From: JALOLV01 sp046295175 | GTDB taxonomy: Bacteria > Bacteroidota > Bacteroidia > Cytophagales > Spirosomataceae | NCBI GenBank assembly: GCA_046295175.1 | Contig: JBKBNY010000001.1 | Coordinates: 62,001-126,000, forward strand | DNA length: 64,000 bases | Reading direction: 5' to 3' | Shown here: piece after piece, positions 42,706-51,454 of the stretch | How the letters are laid out: the number at the start of each line of letters is the position of its first letter | Position numbering within the stretch: position 1 is the first letter of the stretch | Translations under genes and position numbers: made by a program | Notes under the pieces: generated by a model | Databases searched by the model: none | What the model was told of the DNA's origin: nothing | What the model saw: the letters and a program-made list of their open reading frames with translations, nothing else

Positions 42706-43077
42706 TCATAATGCCACAAAAACGATACCGTCTTCGATTCGGACAGGGTAGGTTTTTATCTCGTAATCGTCGCCACTCAGGCATTTGCCCGATTGCAACG
42801 AAAATGTTTTTTTGTGAAACGGGCAAGCCACTTTTGGCTCGCCTGCCTGCGTGCCAATCATGCCACGAGAAAGCACCATCTGCTGCTTGTGCGGGCATAG
42901 ATTCTGCGTAGCAAACCACTCTCCCCGTCGAGTAAAATTATAAATGGCTATCTGTTCGCCGTTGAGTAGTACACAAGCCCCACCATCTTCGGGAACATCT
43001 TCTACTCGACAAGCTACCTCCCAACTCTCAGAAGAGCGTTTCTCTTTTGTATTTTTTATTAATTCTAATTCTTCCAT
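42706..43077 (-). CDS. nirD: Nitrite reductase small subunit NirD (Rieske-type)
   Basis: 123 residues with a Rieske fold: binding loops CPHKQQ and CPFHKKTF would hold a [2Fe-2S] cluster through two Cys and two His, after the usual start WEVACRVEDVPEDGG. Some NirD proteins have lost these ligands; here they are all present. It works with NirB in NADH-dependent reduction of nitrite to ammonium in the cytoplasm. ATG 43077 was chosen over an upstream TTG. It follows nirB by 53 bases. Confidence 0.93.
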   Translation of the reverse strand: MEELELIKNTKEKRSSESWEVACRVEDVPEDGGACVLLNGEQIAIYNFTRRGEWFATQNLCPHKQQMVLSRGMIGTQAGEPKVACPFHKKTFSLQSGKCLSGDDYEIKTYPVRIEDGIVFVAL

Positions 43078-43130
43078 TTTTAAAAATCGTTTGTTTTTAC
43101 CGAAAAATACCTTCAAGATTCACCACTGTT

Positions 43131-45722
43131 TTAATGACGATTCCAATCTTCGGCCATGAGTTGCTCTCGCAAAGGCTCAAATTTCACGGTTGGGTCTTTC
43201 ACTTCTGGAGCGTTCACAAAATGCGTAAAACGCTGACGAATCGATGGCGTTTCTACGGCTTCTTTCCATTCACAAGCATAATTATTCACAAGAGCCTGCA
43301 TTTCGGCTTCGAGGTCGGCACAGATTCCGAGCGAATCATCTACCACAACCGATTTAAGATAGGCGATTCCGCCCTCCATCTTGTTGAGCCACGTAGCAGT
43401 ACGAGTCAGTGGTTCGGCGGTTTTGATGTAAAACATCAAAAATCTATCAATCAACTTGATGCACATTTCTTTATCAACATCGGTCGCTAAAAGCAAAGCG
43501 TGCTGAGGTTTTGAGCCACCGTTGCCGCAAACGTAGAGATTCCAGCCTTTTTCGGTGGCGATAATTCCGAAATCTTTTGATTGAGCCTCGGCACATTCAC
43601 GGATACAGCCCGAAACGGCAGATTTTAACTTATGTGGCGAGCGTAGCCCTTTGTAACGATTCTCGACCTCGATGGCAAACGAAACCGAATCTTGCACACC
43701 AAAACGGCACCAAGTTGTACCTACGCAGCTTTTGACAGTTCGGAGCGATTTTCCGTAGGCGTGTCCGCTTTCAAAACCTGCCGCAATGAGTTCTTCCCAA
43801 ATCTTTGGTAAATCTCCTACGTGAGCCCCAAACATATCAATGCGTTGTCCGCCCGTGATTTTGGTGTATAGACCGTATTTTTGAGCAACTTGACCAATCA
43901 CAATCAATTTTTCGGGTGTAATCTCTCCTCCCGGAATCCGTGGAACGACCGAGTACGTACCGCCACGCTGAATATTCGCCAAAAATCTATCATTAGAATC
44001 TTGTGCGGTAGCATTGCCTTTTTGCAGGATGTTTTCGTTCCACAAACTCGCCAAAATTGATGATACAGCGGGTTTGCAGGTTTCGCAGCCATCGCCTTTG
44101 CCAAATTTATCCAAAACGGCATTGTAAGTGCGTAAACCATTGATTTTTACTAAATCGAAAAGCTCTTGGCGGGTATAATCAAAGTGTTCGCACAAAACAT
44201 TCCGTACGTACAAACCTTGGGCTTTCATAATGCCTTGAATCAAATCTTTGACCAATGGTACACAGCCGCCACAACCCGTGCCTGCTTTTGTGCATTTTTT
44301 GATACCATCAATGGTGGTTAGGTTGTTTTCGGTTACTTGCGAACAAATTGTACCTTTGGTAACGGCTTCGCAAGAACAAATTAGGGCATCATCGGGCAAT
44401 GACATTACGCCTGCCCCATCGTCTGACTCGCCTCCCCGACTTCCCAAAATCAAATCTTCGGGGTCTTTTGGTAAGACAATTTTGTTATTGACCGTCTGCA
44501 ACAACATATTGTACTGCTCGGCTTCGCCAACCAAGACTCCACCGAGTAAGTACTGTCCATCGTTGCTAATGTTTATTCTTTTATAAATCCCTTTGGTTTT
44601 ATTTTCATAAATAATAGTCTGACAATCAGGCTCTTGCACAAAAGCATTACCAAAACTGGCCACATCAACTCCAATTAATTTTAATTTGGTGGACATATCG
44701 TAGGCAGAAAAACACCTCACCCCCAGCCCCTCTCCTTGAAAGAGAGGGGAGTTTAAAAAGCCATCTCCTTGAGGAGAAAGTTGACTAAGATGTAATAATA
44801 TGCCTGCCACCACTTCAGCCATTTCATAACCTGGAGCAACTAAACCATAAATCATGTGATTGTGTAAGGCACATTCGCCGATTGCGAAGATATTAGGGTC
44901 AGACGTCTGCAAATAATCATTGACGACGATTCCACCACGAGAACCCACTTCTAAACCCGACAATTTGGCAACTTCATCGCGTGGTTTGATACCCGCCGAA
45001 ATAACGAGCATGTCAACATCGAGTTTAGTGCCATCCACAAAACTCATGGCTGTGATAGAATCTCCACCGATAATTTCTTGGGTATTTTTAGAGAGATGGA
45101 TTTTTAGACCAAGCATTTCGAGTTTAGCTTTCAGAATATCGCTACCCGCTTGGTCAATCTGACGAGGCATCAGTCGGGGAGCGAATTCGATAACGTGGGT
45201 TTCTTCAAGACCCAAATCGAGCAATGCTTTAGCAGCTTCAAGCCCCAGAAGTCCTCCACCAATTACAGCACCTTTACGTGCCTTGCGGGCGTGAGATTGC
45301 ATCATGTCGAGGTCTTCGATGGTACGATACACAAAAACACCGTCTTTTTCGACTCCCTGAATGGGTGGTACGAATGCCGCCGAACCAGTTGCCAAAACCA
45401 GATAATTGTAAGCAATATTGAGTCCGTGATGTGACGAAACCGTTTTCGATTCGCGGTTGATATGCGTAACGGGGTCTGAGAGATAAAGCTGAATGCCGTT
45501 TTCTTCATACCAACTCAGTGGAGCCATCGTAAGGTCTTCGGCGGTTTTTCCGGCAAAATATTCACTGAGGTGTACTCTGTCGTAGGCGGGGCGAGGTTCT
45601 TCGCCGAAAACGATGATTTCGAAGCGTTTTTCTGAATCTTTTGCGAGTAGTTTTTCGCAAAATTTGTAACCAACCATGCCATTGCCCACCACAACGACAC
45701 GGATTCTGTCATTTTTTACCAT
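43131..45722 (-). CDS. nirB: Assimilatory nitrite reductase large subunit NirB with in-frame repeat insertion
   Basis: 863 residues: FAD/NAD-binding domain (VVVVGNGMVGYKF and IGGGLLGLEAA), then a BFD-type [2Fe-2S] region (ICSCEAVTKG, KAGTGCGGC), a second such half (GKGDGCETC), a ferredoxin-like half-domain and the siroheme/4Fe-4S site with C-x5-C (SCVGTTWC) and C-x3-C (SGCIREC). It reduces nitrite to ammonium with NADH. Between MAEVVAGILL and FSAYDMSTKLK, residues about 308-338 are a translated dispersed repeat (LSQLSPQGDGFLNSPLF then QGEGLGVR) absent from ordinary NirB, so the gene carries an in-frame insertion. The leader holds a TGGGGG hairpin. Confidence 0.95.
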   Translation of the reverse strand: MVKNDRIRVVVVGNGMVGYKFCEKLLAKDSEKRFEIIVFGEEPRPAYDRVHLSEYFAGKTAEDLTMAPLSWYEENGIQLYLSDPVTHINRESKTVSSHHGLNIAYNYLVLATGSAAFVPPIQGVEKDGVFVYRTIEDLDMMQSHARKARKGAVIGGGLLGLEAAKALLDLGLEETHVIEFAPRLMPRQIDQAGSDILKAKLEMLGLKIHLSKNTQEIIGGDSITAMSFVDGTKLDVDMLVISAGIKPRDEVAKLSGLEVGSRGGIVVNDYLQTSDPNIFAIGECALHNHMIYGLVAPGYEMAEVVAGILLHLSQLSPQGDGFLNSPLFQGEGLGVRCFSAYDMSTKLKLIGVDVASFGNAFVQEPDCQTIIYENKTKGIYKRINISNDGQYLLGGVLVGEAEQYNMLLQTVNNKIVLPKDPEDLILGSRGGESDDGAGVMSLPDDALICSCEAVTKGTICSQVTENNLTTIDGIKKCTKAGTGCGGCVPLVKDLIQGIMKAQGLYVRNVLCEHFDYTRQELFDLVKINGLRTYNAVLDKFGKGDGCETCKPAVSSILASLWNENILQKGNATAQDSNDRFLANIQRGGTYSVVPRIPGGEITPEKLIVIGQVAQKYGLYTKITGGQRIDMFGAHVGDLPKIWEELIAAGFESGHAYGKSLRTVKSCVGTTWCRFGVQDSVSFAIEVENRYKGLRSPHKLKSAVSGCIRECAEAQSKDFGIIATEKGWNLYVCGNGGSKPQHALLLATDVDKEMCIKLIDRFLMFYIKTAEPLTRTATWLNKMEGGIAYLKSVVVDDSLGICADLEAEMQALVNNYACEWKEAVETPSIRQRFTHFVNAPEVKDPTVKFEPLREQLMAEDWNRH
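44713..44783. repeat. Dispersed CTCTCC repeat inserted inside nirB
   Basis: CACCTCACCCCCAGCCCCTC and the following stem (CCCTCTCCTTG/AAGAGAGGGG) match the intergenic copy at 23135-23174, and AAAAAGCCATCTCCTTGAGG resembles its other flank. Both arms are present, giving about 71 bases in frame with nirB. Confidence 0.85.
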
Positions 45723-45735
45723 GCTGAATCGTGTT

Positions 45736-45747
45736 TACTTACTCTTG
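45736..45747 (-). promoter_or_regulatory. Shared 12-mer in nirB leader
   Basis: CAAGAGTAAGTA on the minus strand, 14 bases before the nirB start. The identical 12-mer is in the porin leader at 51493-51504; in both cases it lies just downstream of a TGGGGG hairpin. Confidence 0.5.
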
Positions 45748-45774
45748 ATTTTTGTTTCTAAAAATCCAACTACC

Positions 45775-45788
45775 GAGGCCCCCACCTC
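45775..45788 (-). promoter_or_regulatory. TGGGGG-loop hairpin in the nirB leader
   Basis: On the minus strand GAGG pairs with CCTC around the six-base loop TGGGGG. Outside it CTATC can pair with GGTAG (one G-T pair). It lies 53-66 bases upstream of the nirB start and downstream of a good promoter, so it should be in the transcript. Same loop as hairpins at 50252, 51324, 51366, 51462 and 51553. Confidence 0.7.
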
Positions 45789-45848
45789 TTTTGATGATAG
45801 CTTGAATTTTAGAATATATTGATTTGAGTAAAAATACTCATTTCAATT

Positions 45849-45879
45849 CAAAATTAACGATAGAAATATCAAATGCAAA
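45849..45879 (-). promoter_or_regulatory. Candidate nirBD promoter
   Basis: On the minus strand TTTG (45879-45876), 19 bases, then TAATTTTG (45856-45849): a full match to the Bacteroidota promoter consensus. It predicts a leader of about 115 bases that contains the TGGGGG hairpin and the 12-mer. Confidence 0.55.
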
Positions 45880-46024
45880 TTTTTATTCGGCAAATTTTAC
45901 GATTTACAATATTTTCAGATTAAATATTGATAATTTATAAAATATTATTGGTTATATGCAATTTCAGAGAGTCTTATGGTTTTGCATGAATTACTGGTAC
46001 AAAGAGATTTTAACAATCAATATA

Positions 46025-47641
46025 TTAACCCTTCGTTTTTAGAACCCTTATCGGGGTACACTGAGCGTTTCCTTCTTTGATGTTTATGCTGGCACTTTGA
46101 GAACTTTCTCCACAAATATTCAAGCATGTTGCCGAGTAATTTCCAGATTTTGTTACCGTAATTTGAGTTCCATTCTGTTGGTTACTCCATTTTACGATAC
46201 CGTTACAATTTGAAGCTGTCAAAACAGCCGTTTCGGCATTGCAAAGAATTGACTTAGATGTTATAATATCTGGAACAGTAGGTAAATTAGAGGCCCTAAT
46301 GACCAATTCATTTGATGGCAAGCTTTGTCCGCAAATATTTGAACAAACAGCGGTGTATGTTCCAGAAACTATAATAGATATGGATGTTTGAGATAAACCA
46401 TTATTCCAAATAACAGTACCAGGGCAACCAATCGCACTTAATACCGCAGGAGAATCTCCTTGACAAATAATCGTTTTTGTAGTTGCGATAACTGGTGATG
46501 GTGGCAATGTAAAGGCCCTAATAATGACTGAATTAGAAGCGGGACTATCGCCGCATTGATTACGACAAATCGCAGAGTAAGTTCCCCCCTGAGTAATTTG
46601 TATAGAAGTAGCAGTCATTCCGTTACTCCAAACCACAACACTATTACATTGCGATGCCGTCAGTGTTGCAGATTCTCCATTACAAATCACTGTTTTATCT
46701 GTCAAAACAAATGGTGCGGGTGGTAAACTAACACCTTGTGTAATTGTAATGATGTCAGAAGTTGGGCTTATTCCGCAAATATTTTGGCAGTATGCCGAAT
46801 AGGTGCCTATTGTATTGATTTGTATGGATGAGCCGGTACTACCATTGCTCCAAATTACATTTCCCTCAGTACAAGGCGAAGCCGATAAAGTTACTGTCGA
46901 GCCAGCACAGAGTTGAGAATTTGAAGCAGAAATTAATGGTTTGGTAAGTGAAATCTCTTCGATATTTAAAGTGTCTGAATTAATACTTTGCTGCCCTCCT
47001 TTATCGCAATAAGCATAATAACTCCCAGCAGCCGATAGCTGGATAGTAGTACCCGAGAGACCATTGCTCCAAAAAACGGTACCATCGCAGCGAGTGGCTG
47101 TCAAAATAAAGGTTTCCGCTTGGCAAATCTTTGATTTATTAGTTGTAATGAGGGGCGAAACGGTGGCTTTTGCTTCGACTGTATTTGAAATAGAACTATT
47201 GCAAATATCACCTCGGCAATAAGCATGATAGAACCCATCGGCACTGACTACAATACTCGTCGCACCCGCCGTTCCATTGCTCCAAACAACTTCTCCAACG
47301 CATCCAGTAGCTTTGAGAACATTTAAAAACCCATCCACTTCGAGCGTCACAACTGGAGGGTTTGGAGTTGGTAAAACAGTAACTGAGATTGAATTTGAGA
47401 CTTCTGAAGTCGTTTCGCATGTGGCAGAGTAAATTCCACTTTGGCGTACCATAATAAAGTTGGCAATCTCGCCATTACTCCAAATTACCCTACCAGAGCA
47501 ACCAGTAGAGGATATTCGGATTGAATCATTACCACAGATTGGGTTTGTACTGCTTGCACTGATACTAAAAGCCAGCGGATTTGTATTAGCTAAGCAAAAG
47601 AATGAGGTTGTGAGTAGTAATATTGTGTAAAGTAAACGCAT
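46025..47641 (-). CDS. Secreted protein with seven Ig-like repeats
   Basis: 538 residues: signal peptide (to about residue 18), then about seven repeats of roughly 70 residues with the pattern C-x-(G/A)-x5-LTAS-x-C-x3-VxWSNG-x10-G-x-YSA-x-C-x3-CG-x-S. Paired Cys in each unit suggest disulfides. The protein ends RVLKTKG with no type IX sorting domain visible. This is a surface or periplasmic adhesion-like array; ligand unknown. It sits between nirB and the NarL-type regulator but shows no link to nitrate. Confidence 0.7.
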   Translation of the reverse strand: MRLLYTILLLTTSFFCLANTNPLAFSISASSTNPICGNDSIRISSTGCSGRVIWSNGEIANFIMVRQSGIYSATCETTSEVSNSISVTVLPTPNPPVVTLEVDGFLNVLKATGCVGEVVWSNGTAGATSIVVSADGFYHAYCRGDICNSSISNTVEAKATVSPLITTNKSKICQAETFILTATRCDGTVFWSNGLSGTTIQLSAAGSYYAYCDKGGQQSINSDTLNIEEISLTKPLISASNSQLCAGSTVTLSASPCTEGNVIWSNGSTGSSIQINTIGTYSAYCQNICGISPTSDIITITQGVSLPPAPFVLTDKTVICNGESATLTASQCNSVVVWSNGMTATSIQITQGGTYSAICRNQCGDSPASNSVIIRAFTLPPSPVIATTKTIICQGDSPAVLSAIGCPGTVIWNNGLSQTSISIIVSGTYTAVCSNICGQSLPSNELVIRASNLPTVPDIITSKSILCNAETAVLTASNCNGIVKWSNQQNGTQITVTKSGNYSATCLNICGESSQSASINIKEGNAQCTPIRVLKTKG

Positions 47642-47743
47642 GATTGTATGGTAAAAATCTTTGAAAAATTAGCAAAAATCATTCCAAGATGTACTCATAC
47701 AATCATTTATAAATTGGGTCAATGTCATAATTTAGTGATTGAC

Positions 47744-48391
47744 TCAGCCATCTACCGCCAATCGAACCAATTCGGCGGTATTCTTAACTTTGGTTTTTTT
47801 CAGGATATTGGCACGGTGATTTGAAACCGTGCGGGTACTGAGTTCGTATTTTTCGGCTATCTCTTTACTACTTAGCCCTTCGATGATGTGATTCAGAATC
47901 AGTTTTTCTTGTTTGGTGAGCTGGTCTTGCAGTATTTTACTGGGCTTCTTGCCAGATTTTTTACGGTCGCTAAGCAAACCTTCAATAATCAAAGCCGAAA
48001 CATTGGGCGGAAAATACTTATGCCCCGCCGCAACCGAGGCGATTGCTTTCAAAATTTCTTCTTTAGAACTATCCTTTAAAAGATACCCCAAAGCTCCATT
48101 CTCGACAGCCCGTAGCATGTATTCTTGGTTATTGTGCATCGAAAAAATGAGTGCTTTTGAAGTAGGATATTTTTCAGAAATCGCCTTAGCAGCCTCAATG
48201 CCCGACATCTTGGGCATGGTAATATCAAGCAATACAACATCGGGTTTGAGTTTTTTAACTTGTTCTATCGCTTCAATACCGTCCGATGCTTCACCCACAA
48301 TTTCAATTTGTTCTTCGTCTTCGAGTAGGTTTTGGATTCCTTTTCGGACAACGGCGTGGTCGTCTGAAATAAGGAGTTTAATCTTAGTCAT
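47744..48391 (-). CDS. NarL-type response regulator
   Basis: 215 residues: receiver domain with D10-D11 and phospho-acceptor D56 (VVLLDITMP), followed by a LuxR-type DNA-binding domain (LTKQEKLILNHIIEGLSSKEIAEKY). ATG 48391 is used; an upstream extension has no support. It is 103 bases downstream of a PilJ-type histidine kinase on the same strand, so the pair is probably one two-component system, possibly the nitrate regulator of this island (inference). Confidence 0.9.
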   Translation of the reverse strand: MTKIKLLISDDHAVVRKGIQNLLEDEEQIEIVGEASDGIEAIEQVKKLKPDVVLLDITMPKMSGIEAAKAISEKYPTSKALIFSMHNNQEYMLRAVENGALGYLLKDSSKEEILKAIASVAAGHKYFPPNVSALIIEGLLSDRKKSGKKPSKILQDQLTKQEKLILNHIIEGLSSKEIAEKYELSTRTVSNHRANILKKTKVKNTAELVRLAVDG

Positions 48392-48494
48392 TTTTCTTCG
48401 GTTTGTTGATGTATTTTTTAAGTAATTATTGACAAAATTTATAAACGCTGCTACCAAACCCACCCCGCCCAAGCTGGGATTAAAATAAGCTTTA

Positions 48495-49931
48495 TTACTG
48501 CTCAATAAAAAGCCTTACTGAAATCGTTGTTCCTTTTTTAGATGCAGATTCGATGCTCACCGAACCATTCAAAAGCCGAACACGAGTATAGATATTTTTC
48601 AATCCGTTCCCCAATTCATTTTTTTGAACTTTGTTAATATCGAACCCAATTCCCTTATCGGCAATTATTAACGAAACAGAATTTTTATTCTTGATTAAAT
48701 CTACAAAAATCTGCTTGGTTTTAGCATATTTCACTGCATTATTTACAGCCTCTTGTGCAATCCTGTAAAGATTGATTTCGAGATTGTACGGAAGCCTTTT
48801 TGTCCCTAAATTTTCATTCAAAACCACTTCAATACCAGCACTTTGCATGGTTTGTTCGCCAAGTAATTTTATAATCGCAACTAAACCAAAATCGCTTAAA
48901 ACGGCTGGCATTAGATTAAAAGATGCATTGCGGGTTGCGGCTATGGTTTCATTGATGAGATTTTGGTGGTAAGCAAAAATCTGGCGTTGTTTATCATTTT
49001 CAAAAGGCAAACTTTTGAGTTTTTCGCTGTGGAGTTTTAGCCCAGTAAGCATCTGCCCGATGCCGTCGTGCAGCTCACGAGCGACCCGTTCACGTTCTTG
49101 TTCTTGGCCTTCGAGTAGCGATGCCGAACGGATGTTGTCTTCTTTGCGAATCAAATCAAACTTCTCTTGGGTAGCTTTTACCAAATCTTCTTGGGTTTCG
49201 ATGAGTTTTTGATTGATTTCGCTCAATTCTACATTCGTTTGCTGTAATTGATTCTCCGAAACGGTTAATTGACGAATGATTTCTTTGACGTATTCGACCA
49301 ACGGACGATAAATCAGAATAACCTCGACAATCAAAACCCCAATCGTCAGTAAAAGCAAAAGCAATTCGATTCCTTTAAGTCGGTCAATCCTCTGAGTCGA
49401 TTCCAAATCGTACTGGAAAACAATTGCATCCATGTTCTTCAAAAACGAACGTTCCGACCGCAAAATATGATTCAAAATATAGCCTTTGTCGCTCTCCACG
49501 TAAGACTTATTATTGATTAGCTCCATGTTGCCGTACATCGAGTCAAAATACGGCGAAAGCACCTCAAACATCTCATTTATTTTCGGGCTATTCTTTACGT
49601 AATACGTCTTTTCTAAATCTAATCTGCCGTTTTTAAGGCCTTCGTGGCACTTTTTCCAGAGTTTTAATACACTTGCAAACTCTTGTCGATAATACTCAGA
49701 TTCTTTGCCAAATCGGTCTTCGTTTATGAGTATAATTGCTATTTTGCTGAGTCGTTGGCTGAGCATCCGTTGCCGACCTGCAAGATTGACCACGTGCGAA
49801 TCATCCAATAAATCTCCGAGTGTATTCTGAATCAGTATTTGCCCGAATAACGATAAAATAACCACAGCTGTGAGAGCAGCCAAGTATAATTTCGTGAGTC
49901 GGTTCGATACTTGTATATCCAATGTTTGCAT
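48495..49931 (-). CDS. PilJ-domain sensor histidine kinase, NarX-like
   Basis: 478 residues: membrane helix (14-36), a PilJ-type periplasmic sensor with NLAGRQRMLSQRL at 49-61 (the same kind of motif forms the nitrate-binding P-box of NarX/NarQ), a second helix (about 187-207), a coiled coil, then HisKA_3 with phospho-His in ARELHDGIGQML and an ATPase domain (IAQEAVNNAVKYA, ADKGIGFDI, GNGLKNI). It lies inside the nitrate island and is divergent from cobA. A nitrate or nitrite sensor role is a reasonable inference, not shown. Confidence 0.88.
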   Translation of the reverse strand: MQTLDIQVSNRLTKLYLAALTAVVILSLFGQILIQNTLGDLLDDSHVVNLAGRQRMLSQRLSKIAIILINEDRFGKESEYYRQEFASVLKLWKKCHEGLKNGRLDLEKTYYVKNSPKINEMFEVLSPYFDSMYGNMELINNKSYVESDKGYILNHILRSERSFLKNMDAIVFQYDLESTQRIDRLKGIELLLLLLTIGVLIVEVILIYRPLVEYVKEIIRQLTVSENQLQQTNVELSEINQKLIETQEDLVKATQEKFDLIRKEDNIRSASLLEGQEQERERVARELHDGIGQMLTGLKLHSEKLKSLPFENDKQRQIFAYHQNLINETIAATRNASFNLMPAVLSDFGLVAIIKLLGEQTMQSAGIEVVLNENLGTKRLPYNLEINLYRIAQEAVNNAVKYAKTKQIFVDLIKNKNSVSLIIADKGIGFDINKVQKNELGNGLKNIYTRVRLLNGSVSIESASKKGTTISVRLFIEQ

Positions 49932-50237
49932 CTACAAAAATTAAGTTTAAAAACCTATAAATCAAGGCTTTGAGATAGATTCCGAAAAGATTTACATTAT
50001 TTCTTTTCATAATACAATTCGATTTATAAGTAATTTTACTCAATTTTGCATTATTCAAATAATCTCTTGCAATAATCAGATTTTACCGAATTTTCAAGCA
50101 CAAAATATTTGCTTTTTCAGAATTTAATACTGAATATTTGGTCAGTTTCAGCTTTGAGAGTTTCAAAGTTTTAGGATTGTAAGTAAACTTTGACACAACC
50201 AGACTTTGAAACTTGAAACTTAAAAACTATCAAAAAA
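49932..50237. other. Divergent intergenic region, kinase and cobA
   Basis: 306 bases of AT-rich DNA. It holds GTTTCAAAGT (50160-50169) and ACTTTGAAAC (50203-50212), a 10-base inverted repeat around 33 bases that contains TAAGTAAAC, also seen in the nirB leader. No clear promoter of TAnnTTTG form was found for cobA. No open frame of merit. Confidence 0.45.
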
Positions 50238-51014
50238 ATGCCAAAGCTAACACTCGTGGGGGCGGGTCCGGGCGATGGCGAGTTGATTACACTCAAAGGC
50301 ATTAAGGCACTCCAAAACGCCGATGCTGTCTTGTATGATGCTCTTGCCAATGACTCTCTCCTTGATTTTGCACCAAAATCGGCCGAACGCCTCAACGTCG
50401 GCAAACGCAAAGGATTCCATTATTTTTCGCAAGACGAAATCAATGAATTGATTGTCGAATACGCCTACAAGTACGGCCACGTTGTACGTCTCAAAGGTGG
50501 CGACCCGTTTGTATTTGGTCGTGGTTATGAAGAATTGGCTTATGCTCGCCAATACGGAATCGAAATCGAAGTAATTGCAGGGGTTTCGAGTAGTATAGGA
50601 GTACCTGCAAGCATTCAGATACCTGTTACTCACCGTGAAATGGCTCGGAGTTTTTGGGTCGTAACGGGGCATACCAGCGATGGAAAACTCCCCCAAGATG
50701 TTTATTTGGCAGCTCAATCGTCGGCAACGGTGATGATTTTGATGGGAATGAGTAAGCTGAGCGAAATCGTTAAAATATTTTCAAAGTATAAACCAGCCGA
50801 CTACCCAATTGCGATTATCCAAGACGGAACCACGCCCAAGCAAAAACAAGTGATTGGTACATTATATAATATAGAGCAAAAAGTTGCCGAATCGGGCATT
50901 GCTAATCCTGCTATAATAATGATTGGTGAAGTGGTAAGTTTGCATCCTGAATTTGATAAATTCTTATATGGAAATCAAGTCAATCTCAGTCATCATCCGA
51001 AAGTGAGTAAGTGA
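50238..51014 (+). CDS. cobA: Uroporphyrinogen-III C-methyltransferase
   Basis: 258 residues: LVGAGPGDGELITLKG at the N terminus, then VRLKGGDPFVFGRGYEE, AGVSSSIGVPASIQIPVTHRE and VILMG-type strands, as in SUMT enzymes. It makes precorrin-2, the siroheme precursor needed by NirB. No CysG dehydrogenase/ferrochelatase domain is fused. Codons 5-10 form a TGGGGG-loop hairpin shared with other nitrate genes; note that these codons also encode the conserved GAGPG loop. Confidence 0.95.
   Translation: MPKLTLVGAGPGDGELITLKGIKALQNADAVLYDALANDSLLDFAPKSAERLNVGKRKGFHYFSQDEINELIVEYAYKYGHVVRLKGGDPFVFGRGYEELAYARQYGIEIEVIAGVSSSIGVPASIQIPVTHREMARSFWVVTGHTSDGKLPQDVYLAAQSSATVMILMGMSKLSEIVKIFSKYKPADYPIAIIQDGTTPKQKQVIGTLYNIEQKVAESGIANPAIIMIGEVVSLHPEFDKFLYGNQVNLSHHPKVSK
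50252..50267 (+). promoter_or_regulatory. TGGGGG-loop hairpin at codons 5-10 of cobA
   Basis: ACTCG (50252-50256), loop TGGGGG (50257-50262), CGGGT (50263-50267), with one T-G pair. It begins 15 bases into the gene, a position similar to the fourth hairpin within the porin gene. The stem overlaps codons of a conserved motif, so this copy is the weakest evidence of the set. Confidence 0.5.
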
Positions 51015-51193
51015 CAATAAAACTGACAACCACAAAATTCAAAAAATTCAATTTTCTTAAAAACAAGTTTCAAAAAATATCATTTCTGAATAATATTTTG
51101 AAAAAACCCGAAAATGAAGTATAAAATTTCTAAGATTTAGTGAAAAATTATAAAGAATTTTAAAAAATACGTGAAAATTTATATAATATTTAT

Positions 51194-51224
51194 TTTGAGT
51201 ATAATTACTTATTTCTATATTTGA
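51194..51224 (+). promoter_or_regulatory. Candidate promoter of the porin-nrt operon
   Basis: TTTTG at 51194-51198, 18 bases, then TATATTTG at 51217-51224. It fits the Bacteroidota consensus and puts all four TGGGGG hairpins in the transcript. Confidence 0.5.
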
Positions 51225-51323
51225 AATATTAATTACAAAAACTAAGAAAAATCATATCGAAATCAGCTCAAACAATAGATTAATCAAATTAAATATTAAA
51301 ATAATACAAAGTTTCATTTGCAA

Positions 51324-51337
51324 AATATGGGGGTATT
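51324..51337 (+). promoter_or_regulatory. TGGGGG-loop hairpin 1 in the porin-nrt leader
   Basis: AATA (51324-51327), loop TGGGGG, TATT (51334-51337). An outer stem, CATTTGC (51315-51321) with GCAAATG (51339-51345), adds seven perfect pairs across a small internal loop. Confidence 0.75.
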
Positions 51338-51365
51338 GGCAAATGGAGTAAAACAAAACCCGAAG

Positions 51366-51383
51366 GCGAAGTGGGGGCTTCGC
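51366..51383 (+). promoter_or_regulatory. TGGGGG-loop hairpin 2 in the porin-nrt leader
   Basis: GCGAAG (51366-51371), loop TGGGGG, CTTCGC (51378-51383): six perfect pairs. Its loop starts 44 bases after that of hairpin 1. Confidence 0.8.
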
Positions 51384-51454
51384 TCAAAAGTTTCAAAAAG
51401 CAACGATTTAGGTCAAAAAACGTAAGAATTACCTAAATCAGAGTCAAAAAAAAT

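Noticed and set aside
43047..43490. Plus-strand open frame antisense to nirB/nirD
   Set aside because: Lies fully antisense to well-conserved genes, with no recognisable protein.
46025..47641. Type IX secretion sorting domain on the Ig-repeat protein
   Set aside because: The C terminus is short and lacks the conserved sorting motifs.
49801..50058. Minus-strand open frame upstream of the histidine kinase
   Set aside because: Overlaps the kinase start in another frame and resembles no protein.
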